From: Ascidiimonas meishanensis
GTDB lineage: Bacteria > Bacteroidota > Bacteroidia > Flavobacteriales > Flavobacteriaceae
Direction of reading: 5' to 3'
Length of the DNA stretch: 64,000 bases
Assembly (NCBI RefSeq): GCF_037782385.1
Contig: NZ_JBBEXD010000001.1
Coordinates: 558,001 to 622,000, forward strand
The translations under genes and the position numbers were made by a program. Below, piece after piece: positions 26,817 to 34,799 of the stretch (positions are counted from its first letter, which is position 1; every line of letters begins with the position of its first letter). Below the pieces are notes generated by a model. The model was not told the DNA's origin. It saw only the letters and a program-made list of their open reading frames with translations, and did not search any database.

Positions 26817-27374
26817 TTGAGCCAAACAAAATTAGATATCAATCAACTATTGTCCTTATGCAAAAAAGGTGATCAACGTGCACAAATGGAAGTTTATAAC
26901 CGTTATTACAAAGCCATGTATAATACCGCAATACGGATTGTTAAAGATCGCTTTGAAGCTGAGGACATTATGCAAGAATCATTTTTGAATGCTTTTATGA
27001 AACTGCACACTTTTAAAGGAGAGGTTAGTTTTGGTGCCTGGTTAAAGAGAATTGTTATTAATAACAGTATCTATCAGTACCAGAAAGCACGAAAAAAAAA
27101 TGAGGTATCTATAAATGAAATAATGTACAGGGTCGAAGATTACAACGAGGATGTCTCAGACCATGTGTTTACAAATGTTCAGGCTCGAAAAGTTTTGGAA
27201 ACCATGAATCTGTTAAAAGATAATTATCGAGTGTCTTTGACCTTACATTTAATTGAAGGATACGATTATCAGGAAATGTCTGAAATCATGAAAATTAGTT
27301 ATGCAAATTGCCGGACTATGGTTTCCAGAGCTAAAGAAAGTTTACGAAAAAAATTAACCATATCATGTCTATGA
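26817..27374 (+). CDS. RNA polymerase sigma factor, ECF (sigma-70) family
   Basis: The 185-residue protein has region 2 (AQMEVYNRYYKAMYNTAIRI, then DRFEAEDIMQESFLNAF) and region 4 (YRVSLTLHLIEGYDYQEM, then YANCRTMVSRAKESLRKKL), with no region 1 or 3, as in extracytoplasmic-function sigma factors. The start is TTG at 26817; the only nearby ATG reads into a stop after four codons. It overlaps the next gene by 10 bases. That gene has one membrane segment and is the probable anti-sigma partner. Confidence 0.9.
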   Translation: MSQTKLDINQLLSLCKKGDQRAQMEVYNRYYKAMYNTAIRIVKDRFEAEDIMQESFLNAFMKLHTFKGEVSFGAWLKRIVINNSIYQYQKARKKNEVSINEIMYRVEDYNEDVSDHVFTNVQARKVLETMNLLKDNYRVSLTLHLIEGYDYQEMSEIMKISYANCRTMVSRAKESLRKKLTISCL

Positions 27375-27928
27375 AAAAAGATGCTATAGAAGAATTGTTT
27401 ACCAGCTTAGAGCATACGTTTGATATAGCTGAACCAGAAAACGATCATCAGGCGCGTTTTATGGAAAAGTTACAAAAATCGGGTGTAAAACCGTTGCGTA
27501 TAGCAAAGAAAAATAAAGCTTGGTATTGGAAGCCATTGAGTATAGCAGCATCCATTGCAATTTTGGTAGTATTTGGGTTAAAGCTAATTAACAACTCTGT
27601 ACCAAACGTATCACCTGAAGTTGAAAAAACTCAATTTTACTTCGCTTCTTTATTGAATGAAGAAATTGAAAAACTAAATACCATAGCCGATGATGATACC
27701 AAAATTTTGGTAAACGATGTTATGCAACAGTTAACGAAACTTCAGGAAGACTACACATTATTGGAACAAGAACTGGTTAAACATGGTGACCATAAGAAAA
27801 TACTATATGCCATGATCATTAATTTTCAAACTCGAATTAACCTCCTTCAGGAAGTAATCCATCAAATTGAAGAAGCAAAAAAATTAAAAACATCAAATAC
27901 AAACTTTTATGAAAACTCTTCTATATAA
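27365..27928 (+). CDS. Single-pass membrane protein, probable anti-sigma factor
   Basis: A 187-residue protein with a cytoplasmic N terminus of about 55 residues, one transmembrane helix (about residues 58-76) and a periplasmic part with a long helical segment (about 95-180). The topology and the overlap with the sigma gene argue that it binds the ECF factor through its N terminus. No zinc-binding ZAS motif is seen. A second possible start (ATG) lies two codons in. It overlaps the start of the next gene by 20 bases. Confidence 0.7.
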   Translation: MSMKKDAIEELFTSLEHTFDIAEPENDHQARFMEKLQKSGVKPLRIAKKNKAWYWKPLSIAASIAILVVFGLKLINNSVPNVSPEVEKTQFYFASLLNEEIEKLNTIADDDTKILVNDVMQQLTKLQEDYTLLEQELVKHGDHKKILYAMIINFQTRINLLQEVIHQIEEAKKLKTSNTNFYENSSI

Positions 27929-28985
27929 TTTATTCATCATTTTCTTATGCCTTCCCAACTCTATATTTGCAGGAAATGGGCATACAGGAAAGTACACCAA
28001 AGAAAAAAAGATCAAAAAAGAATATCAAGTTGATGCCAAAGCCATGTTAAAAATTGACAACAGCTACGGAAACCTCTATATGACTACTTGGAATGAGGAT
28101 AGAGTAGTTATAGAGGTACACATCAAAACCAATGGTAATAACGAAGAAAAAGTTAAGAAAAAATTAGATGAAATTGACGTGATATTTGAAGCCAACAATT
28201 CAATGGTATCTGCTAAAACAGCTTTCTCTAAAAGTAAATGGAACTGGAACTGGGGTAAAAGTAATAATGTAAATATTGAGGTAAATTACACCATAAAATT
28301 ACCTGCTTCTAATAGTGTGAATCTTTCAAATGATTACGGAGGTATTTATTTAGATAAATTAGAAGGAAAAGCTTCTATAAGTTGTGATTACGGAAAAATT
28401 GAAATAGGCCAACTCTTGTCAAGAGGTAATTTCTTAAAATTTGATTATACTTCAAAATCTTCTATAGATTTTGTAAAAGGTGCAACGATTCAAGCTGATT
28501 ATTCGGGATATGTAATTGGAAAGGCAGAAAACCTTATTGTAAAAGCAGATTACACGAGTTCAAGAATTAAGGAGGTAAAAAACATTGAATATAAATGCGA
28601 TTATGGATCTATAAGTGTAGACCAACTCACCAATATTCAAGGTAATGGGAGTTATTTAAAAACCGAATTGGGTATAGTGAATGGAAATGTTGATATAAAC
28701 TCTGACTTTAGTTCCATTAAGATTGAAAAACTCACCAGAAATGCTGGAAATGTAGTTATCAGATCTGAATATGCCGGGATAAAGATTGGGTATGCCCCTG
28801 AATATTCCTTTAATTTTGAAGTCAAACTGGATTACGCTGGTCTAAAGAGCGATAGTCTTGAATTTACTACCAAGCGTTCTCAGAATAATCAAAAATATTA
28901 CAAAGGTTTTCACGGAGCTGAAAACAGTAGTAATTTTGTTAAGATCAACTCTCAATATGGAGGTGTTAGCCTCAAACAAATTTAA
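27909..28985 (+). CDS. Exported beta-repeat protein, adhesin-like (DUF4097-like)
   Basis: A signal peptide (about residues 1-21, ending IFAG) is followed by a 330-residue body made of short beta strands. A D-Y-G/S/T-type element recurs about ten times (NDYGGIY, CDYGKIE, FDYTSKS, ADYSGYV, ADYTSSR, CDYGSIS, SDFSSIK, SEYAGIK, LDYAGLK, SQYGGVS) at intervals of roughly 16-25 residues. This is the periodicity expected for a right-handed beta-solenoid. It probably sits in the periplasm or on the surface, and is the first effector after the ECF/anti-sigma pair. Function unknown. Confidence 0.72.
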   Translation: MKTLLYNLFIIFLCLPNSIFAGNGHTGKYTKEKKIKKEYQVDAKAMLKIDNSYGNLYMTTWNEDRVVIEVHIKTNGNNEEKVKKKLDEIDVIFEANNSMVSAKTAFSKSKWNWNWGKSNNVNIEVNYTIKLPASNSVNLSNDYGGIYLDKLEGKASISCDYGKIEIGQLLSRGNFLKFDYTSKSSIDFVKGATIQADYSGYVIGKAENLIVKADYTSSRIKEVKNIEYKCDYGSISVDQLTNIQGNGSYLKTELGIVNGNVDINSDFSSIKIEKLTRNAGNVVIRSEYAGIKIGYAPEYSFNFEVKLDYAGLKSDSLEFTTKRSQNNQKYYKGFHGAENSSNFVKINSQYGGVSLKQI

Positions 28986-29011
28986 TTCATTTATCAAATA
29001 AACATAAACTT

Positions 29012-29740
29012 ATGAAAAAATTAACCACACTCGTTCTTATTTTATTTTTAGGCACCTCCTTACATGCGCAATGGTGGGGAAATGATAAAGTTAAAGGAAA
29101 TGGTAATGTAACCACAGAAACTAGAAACACAGGAGAATACGACGGTATTTCTTCTGCAGGATTCATGAATATTGTACTTGTTTCAGGAACTGAAGGAAAC
29201 ATAACGATAAAAGGAGAATCCAACCTACTTGAATATATTGAAACAGAAGTCTCGGGAAATAATTTGAATATTAAGGTAAAAAAGGGCTATAACTTAAAAC
29301 CATCTTCAGGTAAGCAAGTGATCATTACCATACCTGTTAAGGGAATTTCAAAATTATCGCTCGCAGGATCTGGCACTATTATTTCAGAAACTACTTTGGA
29401 ATCAGATGATTTCAAACTAAGTGTTGCCGGCTCAGGTAATCTTAAAACGTCTATTGAAGCAGACAATATTAAAGCTAGTGTGGCTGGTTCTGGAAACATC
29501 ACCCTTTCTGGTAAGGCTGGTAATATGAAACTTAGTATTGCAGGGTCTGGAAACCTAAATGCTACTGAGATGAAAGTAACAAACATAAACGCTTCTATCG
29601 CAGGGTCTGGCAATGCAAAAATACATTGCGATGGTTCTATCAAAGCTAGAATTGCAGGCTCTGGAAACCTCAAATATTCTGGTAATCCAACATTAGAAGA
29701 CACGAAGTCTGTGGGATCAGGAAAAGTGATTAAGATATAA
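29012..29740 (+). CDS. Head GIN domain-containing exported protein
   Basis: A signal peptide (about 1-19, ending LHAQ) precedes a repeated beta-structure typical of the head-GIN/DUF2807 family. The core A-G-S-G-N/T element occurs six times (LAGSGTI, VAGSGNL, VAGSGNI, IAGSGNL, IAGSGNA, IAGSGNL), plus a terminal VGSGKV, about every 20 residues. The head segment contains FMNIVLVSGTEGNITIKGE. It lies 26 bases after the DUF4097-like gene and is the last member of the ECF-controlled cluster. The family function is unknown; a surface or periplasmic location is expected. Confidence 0.85.
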   Translation: MKKLTTLVLILFLGTSLHAQWWGNDKVKGNGNVTTETRNTGEYDGISSAGFMNIVLVSGTEGNITIKGESNLLEYIETEVSGNNLNIKVKKGYNLKPSSGKQVIITIPVKGISKLSLAGSGTIISETTLESDDFKLSVAGSGNLKTSIEADNIKASVAGSGNITLSGKAGNMKLSIAGSGNLNATEMKVTNINASIAGSGNAKIHCDGSIKARIAGSGNLKYSGNPTLEDTKSVGSGKVIKI

Positions 29741-29766
29741 CACCCTCCATCATTCAATCAAAAAAC

Positions 29767-29793
29767 GAAAAAAGCCTCTATTGAGGCTTTTTT
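29767..29793. terminator. Bidirectional terminator
   Basis: AAAGCCTC and GAGGCTTT arms around a TATT loop, with A and T runs on either side. It separates the head-GIN gene from the convergent aminopropyltransferase gene. Confidence 0.85.
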
Positions 29794-31319
29794 TATGGAG
29801 CACTTGTTTCAAAATCCTTCTTCCATCTATTCCAATCTTCTAGATAATAGTTTAAAATAACAGGATTATCCAGTGTATTAACTAAAGTTTCTTTGAGAAT
29901 GACATCTGTAGGCCATTCAAAAAGGTTTTCAAGCTGTGTCTGATTTAAATATTTTAAATTTTCTGGAAGTGACCTAAGCTGTTTTATGTTTGTACTAGAT
30001 CTAAATGCCATATTAAATCCCCAATCTCCGAAAGAAGGAATATATACATGATAGGGTGTTACTTTATCAAAAACCTCATTCATTGTAGTATTGATGCAAC
30101 TAAATACCGTATTTGAAAAATAAATTTCACCAGATTGGGTAACAAAGATACCATCAACTTTCATGTTACGTTTCACCATTAAAAAAAACTGTTTGCTGTA
30201 AAGCCTTGCAATACTTTCATTTGAAGGATCAGGTAAATCTGCTATTATTAAATCATATAAGTCTCTATTAGAATTTAAAAATGTAAATGCATCTTCTGTG
30301 ATTAAATTTACTTTTTGGTGAAGCGCTGCATTTTTATTTATTTGCTTAAGGAGTATATTCTCTTTTGCCAGTTTAAACATTTCACCATCTATATCAACCA
30401 CATCAATATATTCAATCCTATCGTCTTTTAGAGCCTCTCTGCTAGCTAAGTTTTCACCTCCACCTAAGATAAGAACTCTTCTAGGACTTTTATGATATAC
30501 TAAAGGTGTATGCACTAATGATTCATGATACCGATGTTCATCTTTTGAAGAAAATTGGATAATCCTATTTAGATAAAGTCTGATATCATTATTTGGCGTT
30601 TTTGTAAGTACTATTTTTTGATATGGAGTTTGCACGTTTAACACAATAGGACTTTTATAAATTTTCTCGTCCCATATTTTTAATAATGAACCCGCAGATA
30701 CTACTAATATTAATAAAGAAATCAAGGCAATAAATCCAGGTATAAGTTGTTTTTTTCGCTCTTTAAAAAAGCGTAAACTTAAAAGAAGCCCCAGAATAAT
30801 ATTTACAATACCGAAAAGCAAGGAAGAATAGAAAAGCCCTAAAAACGGCAATAAAATAAACGGAAAAATTAAGGTGGCAAGTAACCCGCCAATGTAATCT
30901 AAAGAAAGTATGTTTGACAGATCATCTTTCACTTCTTTTTCAGAAGACACAAAAGTTAGCAATGGTACCTCCATGCCTGTGAGGAGGCCAATTATAAAGA
31001 TGATAAACAAGCAATAAAACTGCAGTGCAGTAGGACTCACATTTACAAAAAGGAAATATATTAGAGGTACCGAAATTCCACCAATAAAACCTAGCAAGTA
31101 CTCAATATGTATAAAAAACAATAATGATCTTTTTTTGAAAAATTTAGAGATAAAGGCTCCAACACCCATTGAACAAAGGTATACACCTATAATAAGTGAA
31201 AACTGCTTTACTCCATTTCCTAAAAAATAAGTAGCAGCCGTACTAATGAGTAATTCATAAATAATAGAGCAAAGTCCCGCTGTAAATACAGCGATAGCCA
31301 GTAGAATTTTTTTTCTCAT
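29793..31319 (-). CDS. Membrane-anchored spermidine-synthase-like aminopropyltransferase
   Basis: The 508-residue protein begins with about seven transmembrane helices (residues 1-210) and ends with a spermidine-synthase domain (about 225-480). The nucleotide-binding loop reads ILGGGENLASRE (G286-G288, E289), with VVDID and then IIADLPDPS (D361 and D364). These correspond to the GGGDG and DxxDP motifs, but the loop aspartate that contacts the amine is replaced by glutamate. It should transfer aminopropyl groups from decarboxylated SAM to an amine. It is divergent from a YgiB/YgiC-like pair and near a SAM decarboxylase gene, forming one functional module. Confidence 0.82.
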   Translation of the reverse strand: MRKKILLAIAVFTAGLCSIIYELLISTAATYFLGNGVKQFSLIIGVYLCSMGVGAFISKFFKKRSLLFFIHIEYLLGFIGGISVPLIYFLFVNVSPTALQFYCLFIIFIIGLLTGMEVPLLTFVSSEKEVKDDLSNILSLDYIGGLLATLIFPFILLPFLGLFYSSLLFGIVNIILGLLLSLRFFKERKKQLIPGFIALISLLILVVSAGSLLKIWDEKIYKSPIVLNVQTPYQKIVLTKTPNNDIRLYLNRIIQFSSKDEHRYHESLVHTPLVYHKSPRRVLILGGGENLASREALKDDRIEYIDVVDIDGEMFKLAKENILLKQINKNAALHQKVNLITEDAFTFLNSNRDLYDLIIADLPDPSNESIARLYSKQFFLMVKRNMKVDGIFVTQSGEIYFSNTVFSCINTTMNEVFDKVTPYHVYIPSFGDWGFNMAFRSSTNIKQLRSLPENLKYLNQTQLENLFEWPTDVILKETLVNTLDNPVILNYYLEDWNRWKKDFETSAP

Positions 31320-31329
31320 AAAATTTAAC

Positions 31330-31344
31330 TATGTTTGAAACATA
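31330..31344. promoter_or_regulatory. Palindrome overlapping the promoter of the YgiB-like gene
   Basis: TATGTTTGAAACATA is a perfect 7-1-7 palindrome. Its left half contains TATGTTTG (31330-31337), an exact TAnnTTTG element for the gene at 31366. It sits in the 46-base divergent gap between the aminopropyltransferase and the lipoprotein, so it is a candidate operator controlling both. Confidence 0.5.
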
Positions 31345-31365
31345 AACTAATTTTCACGGTCAAAG

Positions 31366-31929
31366 ATGAACAAAAAAATTATTAACGCTCTTGAATTATC
31401 TAAAAAATTAGCGCTCGCTGGTTTATTTTCAAGCATGCTTGTTCTCAACAGTTGTTTTTCAGATAATGGGGAACCAAGAATCAAGGAATACGACGAAAAA
31501 ACCGTTTATGAATCTACCAAAGGAATTATTACTGAGGTAGAAGAAATTGAACCTGGAAATGATTACCGCGTTCTTGATGAAAAAATAATTGATGATAAAA
31601 GTAAGTCTATAGCTATAGTACATGCGTTAGATGGAAGCATTGACACCTTATCTATTGCCAAGATTGAATCTGACAAACAAGAAAGTAATCGCCATCACTC
31701 TGCCTTACGTCCTATTCTTTATTATACACTTGCCTCTTCACTTTTTAGAAATAATTTAGGAAGCGTAGCTCCAAATTCCAAATATTATAAAACGCAAAGT
31801 GCATTTAATAAATCTACCGGGCTTAAAAACGACCTTCAGAGTACTGCAACAAGAAGGACAGTAAGAACACCTAAAGCGTCATCTTCAGGGTATGGAAAAG
31901 GGAAGTCTTTTAGGTCGTTTGGGGGATAA
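31366..31929 (+). CDS. YgiB-like (DUF1190-like) lipoprotein
   Basis: A 187-residue protein with a long N-terminal signal whose lipobox ends LNSC, so it is lipidated and exported. The acidic middle is followed by a short hydrophobic segment (LRPILYYTLASSLFRNN) and a Ser/Thr/Gly/Arg-rich tail ending GYGKGKSFRSFGG. The layout, and especially the tail, resembles E. coli YgiB/YjfM, which are also encoded directly before a glutathionylspermidine-synthetase-like gene (YgiC/YjfC). The assignment rests on layout and partner. It overlaps the ligase gene by 38 bases. Confidence 0.6.
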   Translation: MNKKIINALELSKKLALAGLFSSMLVLNSCFSDNGEPRIKEYDEKTVYESTKGIITEVEEIEPGNDYRVLDEKIIDDKSKSIAIVHALDGSIDTLSIAKIESDKQESNRHHSALRPILYYTLASSLFRNNLGSVAPNSKYYKTQSAFNKSTGLKNDLQSTATRRTVRTPKASSSGYGKGKSFRSFGG

Positions 31930-33070
31930 TAGATTCCGTGAAATAAAAAAACTAAAAAAGAAAAATATTCCTCATTACCTTCATTGGTTTCTTAAAGAAG
32001 ATTATTTTTCAGAAGAATTACTAGGTATTTACCGTCATGAAGTAGATCGGTTTAAAAATACGGCACAGGAGGCATTTACTATTTTTGAAAAAGCTACTGA
32101 AAAAATTATCTCTGAAAAAAGCTTAGACTTGCTAGGGATCCCATCTTTCTTTCATGAATGTATTTATCATTCTTGGGAAAATCGTGAGCACCATACATTT
32201 TTATATGGAAGATTTGATATCAATGGTGGCTTTGAAAAGAAAGGTGAAAAAGTCATAGAATTCAATGCAGACACTTGTAGTACATTACCTGAAACTCTTT
32301 ATTGGCAACCGTTGCAATTTGCCCAGTTAAAGTCTGGTTCCAGCATGTTTAATCATTTAGAAAGTGCACTAGTAAATAAACTTACAAAGTTACATGCAAA
32401 ATTAGGTATTGAAAATCCAGTTTTTTTAGGTTCTTCTTTTGGTTATGAAGAAGACAAAATGAACGTAAATCCCATTCTGGATCTAGCTTATCAAGCTGGG
32501 TTCAAGCCTTTTTATGAAGATTTAGAAAATGTAGTGTTTTCTGAAGAAGGTATTTTCTATAAGGTAGGTGAAGAATATCAAATAGTAGATGTTTGGTTTA
32601 AAATGATTCCGTGGGATTGGATGTTCAATGATGAACCGGAACTTGCTAAAATTGTAAGCGATTTAATAGTGAAAAATCTGGTTATTGTTTTGAATCCACC
32701 TTATACTTCTATTTGGCAGAACAAAAAATTCTTAGCATATATTACGAAGCACTTTCCTTCAGAATTCATAGCAAAAACGTATACGAATGAGCCATCATTA
32801 GGAGACTTTGTTAAAAAACCGGTATATGGGAGAATTGGAGAAAACATTCAAATTAAAGCCCTAGGTAAACGAACAGAAACAACGGGAGATTATGGGAAAC
32901 AAGATTTTATCTTTCAAGATTATTGCCCGCTATTATTAGATCAAGAAAACTATTATTATCAACCTGGGGTCTTTTATATGGAAGAACCTGTTGCACTGAA
33001 CCTAAGAACTCAAGATCAAAAAATAATGACAGATGATTGTGAATTTATGTCACATTTTATATTGATTTAG
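31892..33070 (+). CDS. Glutathionylspermidine-synthetase-like ATP-grasp ligase (YgiC/YjfC type)
   Basis: A 392-residue protein matching the C-terminal synthetase (pre-ATP-grasp) half of glutathionylspermidine synthetase, without the amidase domain. Recognisable segments are KVIEFNADTCSTLPET, NPILDLAYQAGF, VVDVWFKMIPWDW, KPVYGRIGENI and YYQPGVFYMEE. Such ligases join the amino group of a polyamine to a carboxyl group using ATP. No glutathione-synthesis gene is visible in the window, so the acceptor is unknown. The ATG at 31892 lies inside the preceding lipoprotein gene; a TTG at 31919 is a less likely alternative. Confidence 0.82.
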   Translation: MEKGSLLGRLGDNRFREIKKLKKKNIPHYLHWFLKEDYFSEELLGIYRHEVDRFKNTAQEAFTIFEKATEKIISEKSLDLLGIPSFFHECIYHSWENREHHTFLYGRFDINGGFEKKGEKVIEFNADTCSTLPETLYWQPLQFAQLKSGSSMFNHLESALVNKLTKLHAKLGIENPVFLGSSFGYEEDKMNVNPILDLAYQAGFKPFYEDLENVVFSEEGIFYKVGEEYQIVDVWFKMIPWDWMFNDEPELAKIVSDLIVKNLVIVLNPPYTSIWQNKKFLAYITKHFPSEFIAKTYTNEPSLGDFVKKPVYGRIGENIQIKALGKRTETTGDYGKQDFIFQDYCPLLLDQENYYYQPGVFYMEEPVALNLRTQDQKIMTDDCEFMSHFILI

Positions 33071-33088
33071 GATTCTGGTAAAATTATT

Positions 33089-33448
33089 TTATTTCACAGA
33101 TGGCGTTGGTATCCTTCCGCGTTTCATAGAAGAAGTTTCAATCAGGTCTGCTCTAAATTTATCTAATAAATACGTTTTTAATTTAGAAATCTCAATTGGT
33201 TTACAAGAAAAAATATCTATTGCGGCAAATTTATGCTCTGGCCATGTATGAATACTTATATGACTTTCTTCCAGTAAAATAAAACCTGTGACACCAACAG
33301 GTTGAAATTGTTTAAATGCCGACTGTACTTTTGATAAGTTTAACTCATCTATAATCTCGTGAAGTAAACCATCAATAAAAGGAGTGAACGAAATAGTAGC
33401 TTCGTCACAACCATGAATATCCCAAATGTAGTGATAGCCAATACTCAA
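33089..33448 (-). CDS. speH: S-adenosylmethionine decarboxylase proenzyme (SpeH/SpeD type)
   Basis: The 119-residue short-form AdoMet decarboxylase supplies decarboxylated SAM for aminopropyl transfer. The self-cleavage site lies in LLEESHISIHTWPE: cleavage before S62 would create the pyruvoyl group, H67 is the processing histidine and C82 (IFSCKP) the catalytic cysteine. The N-terminal WDIHGCDEA is typical of the family. The start codon is TTG (MSIGYHY). It is convergent with the ATP-grasp gene and close to the aminopropyltransferase gene. Confidence 0.93.
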   Translation of the reverse strand: MSIGYHYIWDIHGCDEATISFTPFIDGLLHEIIDELNLSKVQSAFKQFQPVGVTGFILLEESHISIHTWPEHKFAAIDIFSCKPIEISKLKTYLLDKFRADLIETSSMKRGRIPTPSVK

Positions 33449-33478
33449 AATATTGTAAATTATTAATTAATATCAGCT

Positions 33479-34006
33479 TTACTCTCCTTCTTCAGGAATA
33501 CTTTCATATAATTCAATAGGGTCTGTCAATTTAACTAAGATCGTATACAAATCTCCATCCTCTATCATAACAGTTTCAGGAAGTACCTCACGTGGACCAT
33601 AATCCCACCTTACTGTATTGATAACGTCCTCTACAATTTCATAATTTCCTTCAATTTCCATTCCAAGATAATTAACGGTCTTTAAAGGAATAGAACTTTT
33701 ATGCATGTTTTGATAAATGGTATTACCATAGAACTCCTCATACATCAAATATTTGGTTAGTGTAGGATTTACCATGTATACATTTTGAGTAAAATTGTAT
33801 TTAATGACACTGTCATTTTCCAACTTTATCTGGTGCTCTCCCTTTCCCATTTCTACCCATACCACTTGTCTTGCTGGAACTTCTACCAAAAGAGAATCAA
33901 CAGAAATCAACACGGCTTCATTTGTAGGATTATCAATAGCCAAATCTACTTTTGAGGAACAAGAAACCACCAAGCAGATAGCGAGTAAAATCAGGACTTT
34001 TTTCAT
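33479..34006 (-). CDS. Hypothetical lipoprotein upstream of the SAM decarboxylase
   Basis: The ATG at 34006 gives a good lipoprotein signal (MKKVLILLAICLVVSCSS, lipobox VVSC); the longer frame adds eight residues that weaken it. The mature part, about 160 residues, starts with a beta-rich segment (VDLAIDNPTNEAVLISVD) that may form a small immunoglobulin-like domain. It ends with an acidic tail. It lies 30 bases upstream of the speH gene on the same strand and is probably co-transcribed, so it may belong to the polyamine module. I do not recognise the family. Confidence 0.65.
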   Translation of the reverse strand: MKKVLILLAICLVVSCSSKVDLAIDNPTNEAVLISVDSLLVEVPARQVVWVEMGKGEHQIKLENDSVIKYNFTQNVYMVNPTLTKYLMYEEFYGNTIYQNMHKSSIPLKTVNYLGMEIEGNYEIVEDVINTVRWDYGPREVLPETVMIEDGDLYTILVKLTDPIELYESIPEEGE

Positions 34007-34151
34007 GAAATATAATTTATGGAACTGCAATATACAAATTAAATTTTTTCTTCAAAATAATAAGTAAATAAGCCGTATATAAAATTCCAACGACTTTATA
34101 ATTGTATAAAATCATTGAAATTTCTATTCGAATAAGAGTAACTCTTTTACA

Positions 34152-34661
34152 CTAATAAGATACGTCAATAAAAGAGCCGTCTTCAAGTACTATAGGTCTG
34201 TACTCTTGATCGTAAGCCGTAAAATGAAAAGTACCTGAAATTTTTCGATTCTCAAGATCCAGCTTGGTAATCTTAATTTCACCCCAGTTTCCTTCAATAC
34301 CATTTGTAAGGTATCCTTTGTTTTCTGTATTAAGTAAAAAACCAGCAATATTGCCTTCAGGATTTTCCGAGGAATCTCCCAGATTCAATGTACCTTCACC
34401 TAATAGCTTGAATGTCAGGAAGACTGAACGGTTTGAAGAGGTCTCTGTACCTACGATATTTACAAAGTCACCCTCTGCATTTACCGCAACCTCATCTGGT
34501 TGAAAATTTTGCCGATTCACTTGAACTTCAATAAAGTTCTCATCGGCGGTAATAATTTGTTCGTTTGAGTCTCCGATATTATCAGAATCACTGGAACAAG
34601 AATACATAAAAACAGCAATTTGGGATATGCAGCATAGTAGGAATAATCTTGATAGTTTCAT
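34152..34661 (-). CDS. DUF6252-like lipoprotein
   Basis: A 169-residue exported lipoprotein with lipobox FMYSC and a serine/aspartate-rich linker (SSDSDNIGDSN). The beta-rich body runs from FIEVQVNRQNFQPDEV to ISGTFHFTAYDQ. The pattern is that of small Bacteroidetes lipoproteins of the DUF6252 type, often found on the outer membrane. It is monocistronic. Function unknown. Confidence 0.65.
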   Translation of the reverse strand: MKLSRLFLLCCISQIAVFMYSCSSDSDNIGDSNEQIITADENFIEVQVNRQNFQPDEVAVNAEGDFVNIVGTETSSNRSVFLTFKLLGEGTLNLGDSSENPEGNIAGFLLNTENKGYLTNGIEGNWGEIKITKLDLENRKISGTFHFTAYDQEYRPIVLEDGSFIDVSY

Positions 34662-34799
34662 ATTCCTATTTTAAGTTAAACGAATATAGACTTTAACATT
34701 CAACTAGCATTACCAAGATCGACAAAGTACCAAAAGAATCGTTAAAATACATGGTTAAAAAAGCAAAAAAAAATTACCTTTTTTAGCAATTCTATTCAA

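Noticed and set aside
28320..29700. CRISPR or satellite repeats
   Set aside because: The periodic DNA similarity comes from protein repeats in two coding genes; there are no identical direct repeats with unique spacers.
29287..29757. 156-codon open frame opposite the head-GIN gene
   Set aside because: The repeated Gly-Ser-Gly codons keep the complementary frame open; its product is a low-complexity mirror of the repeats.
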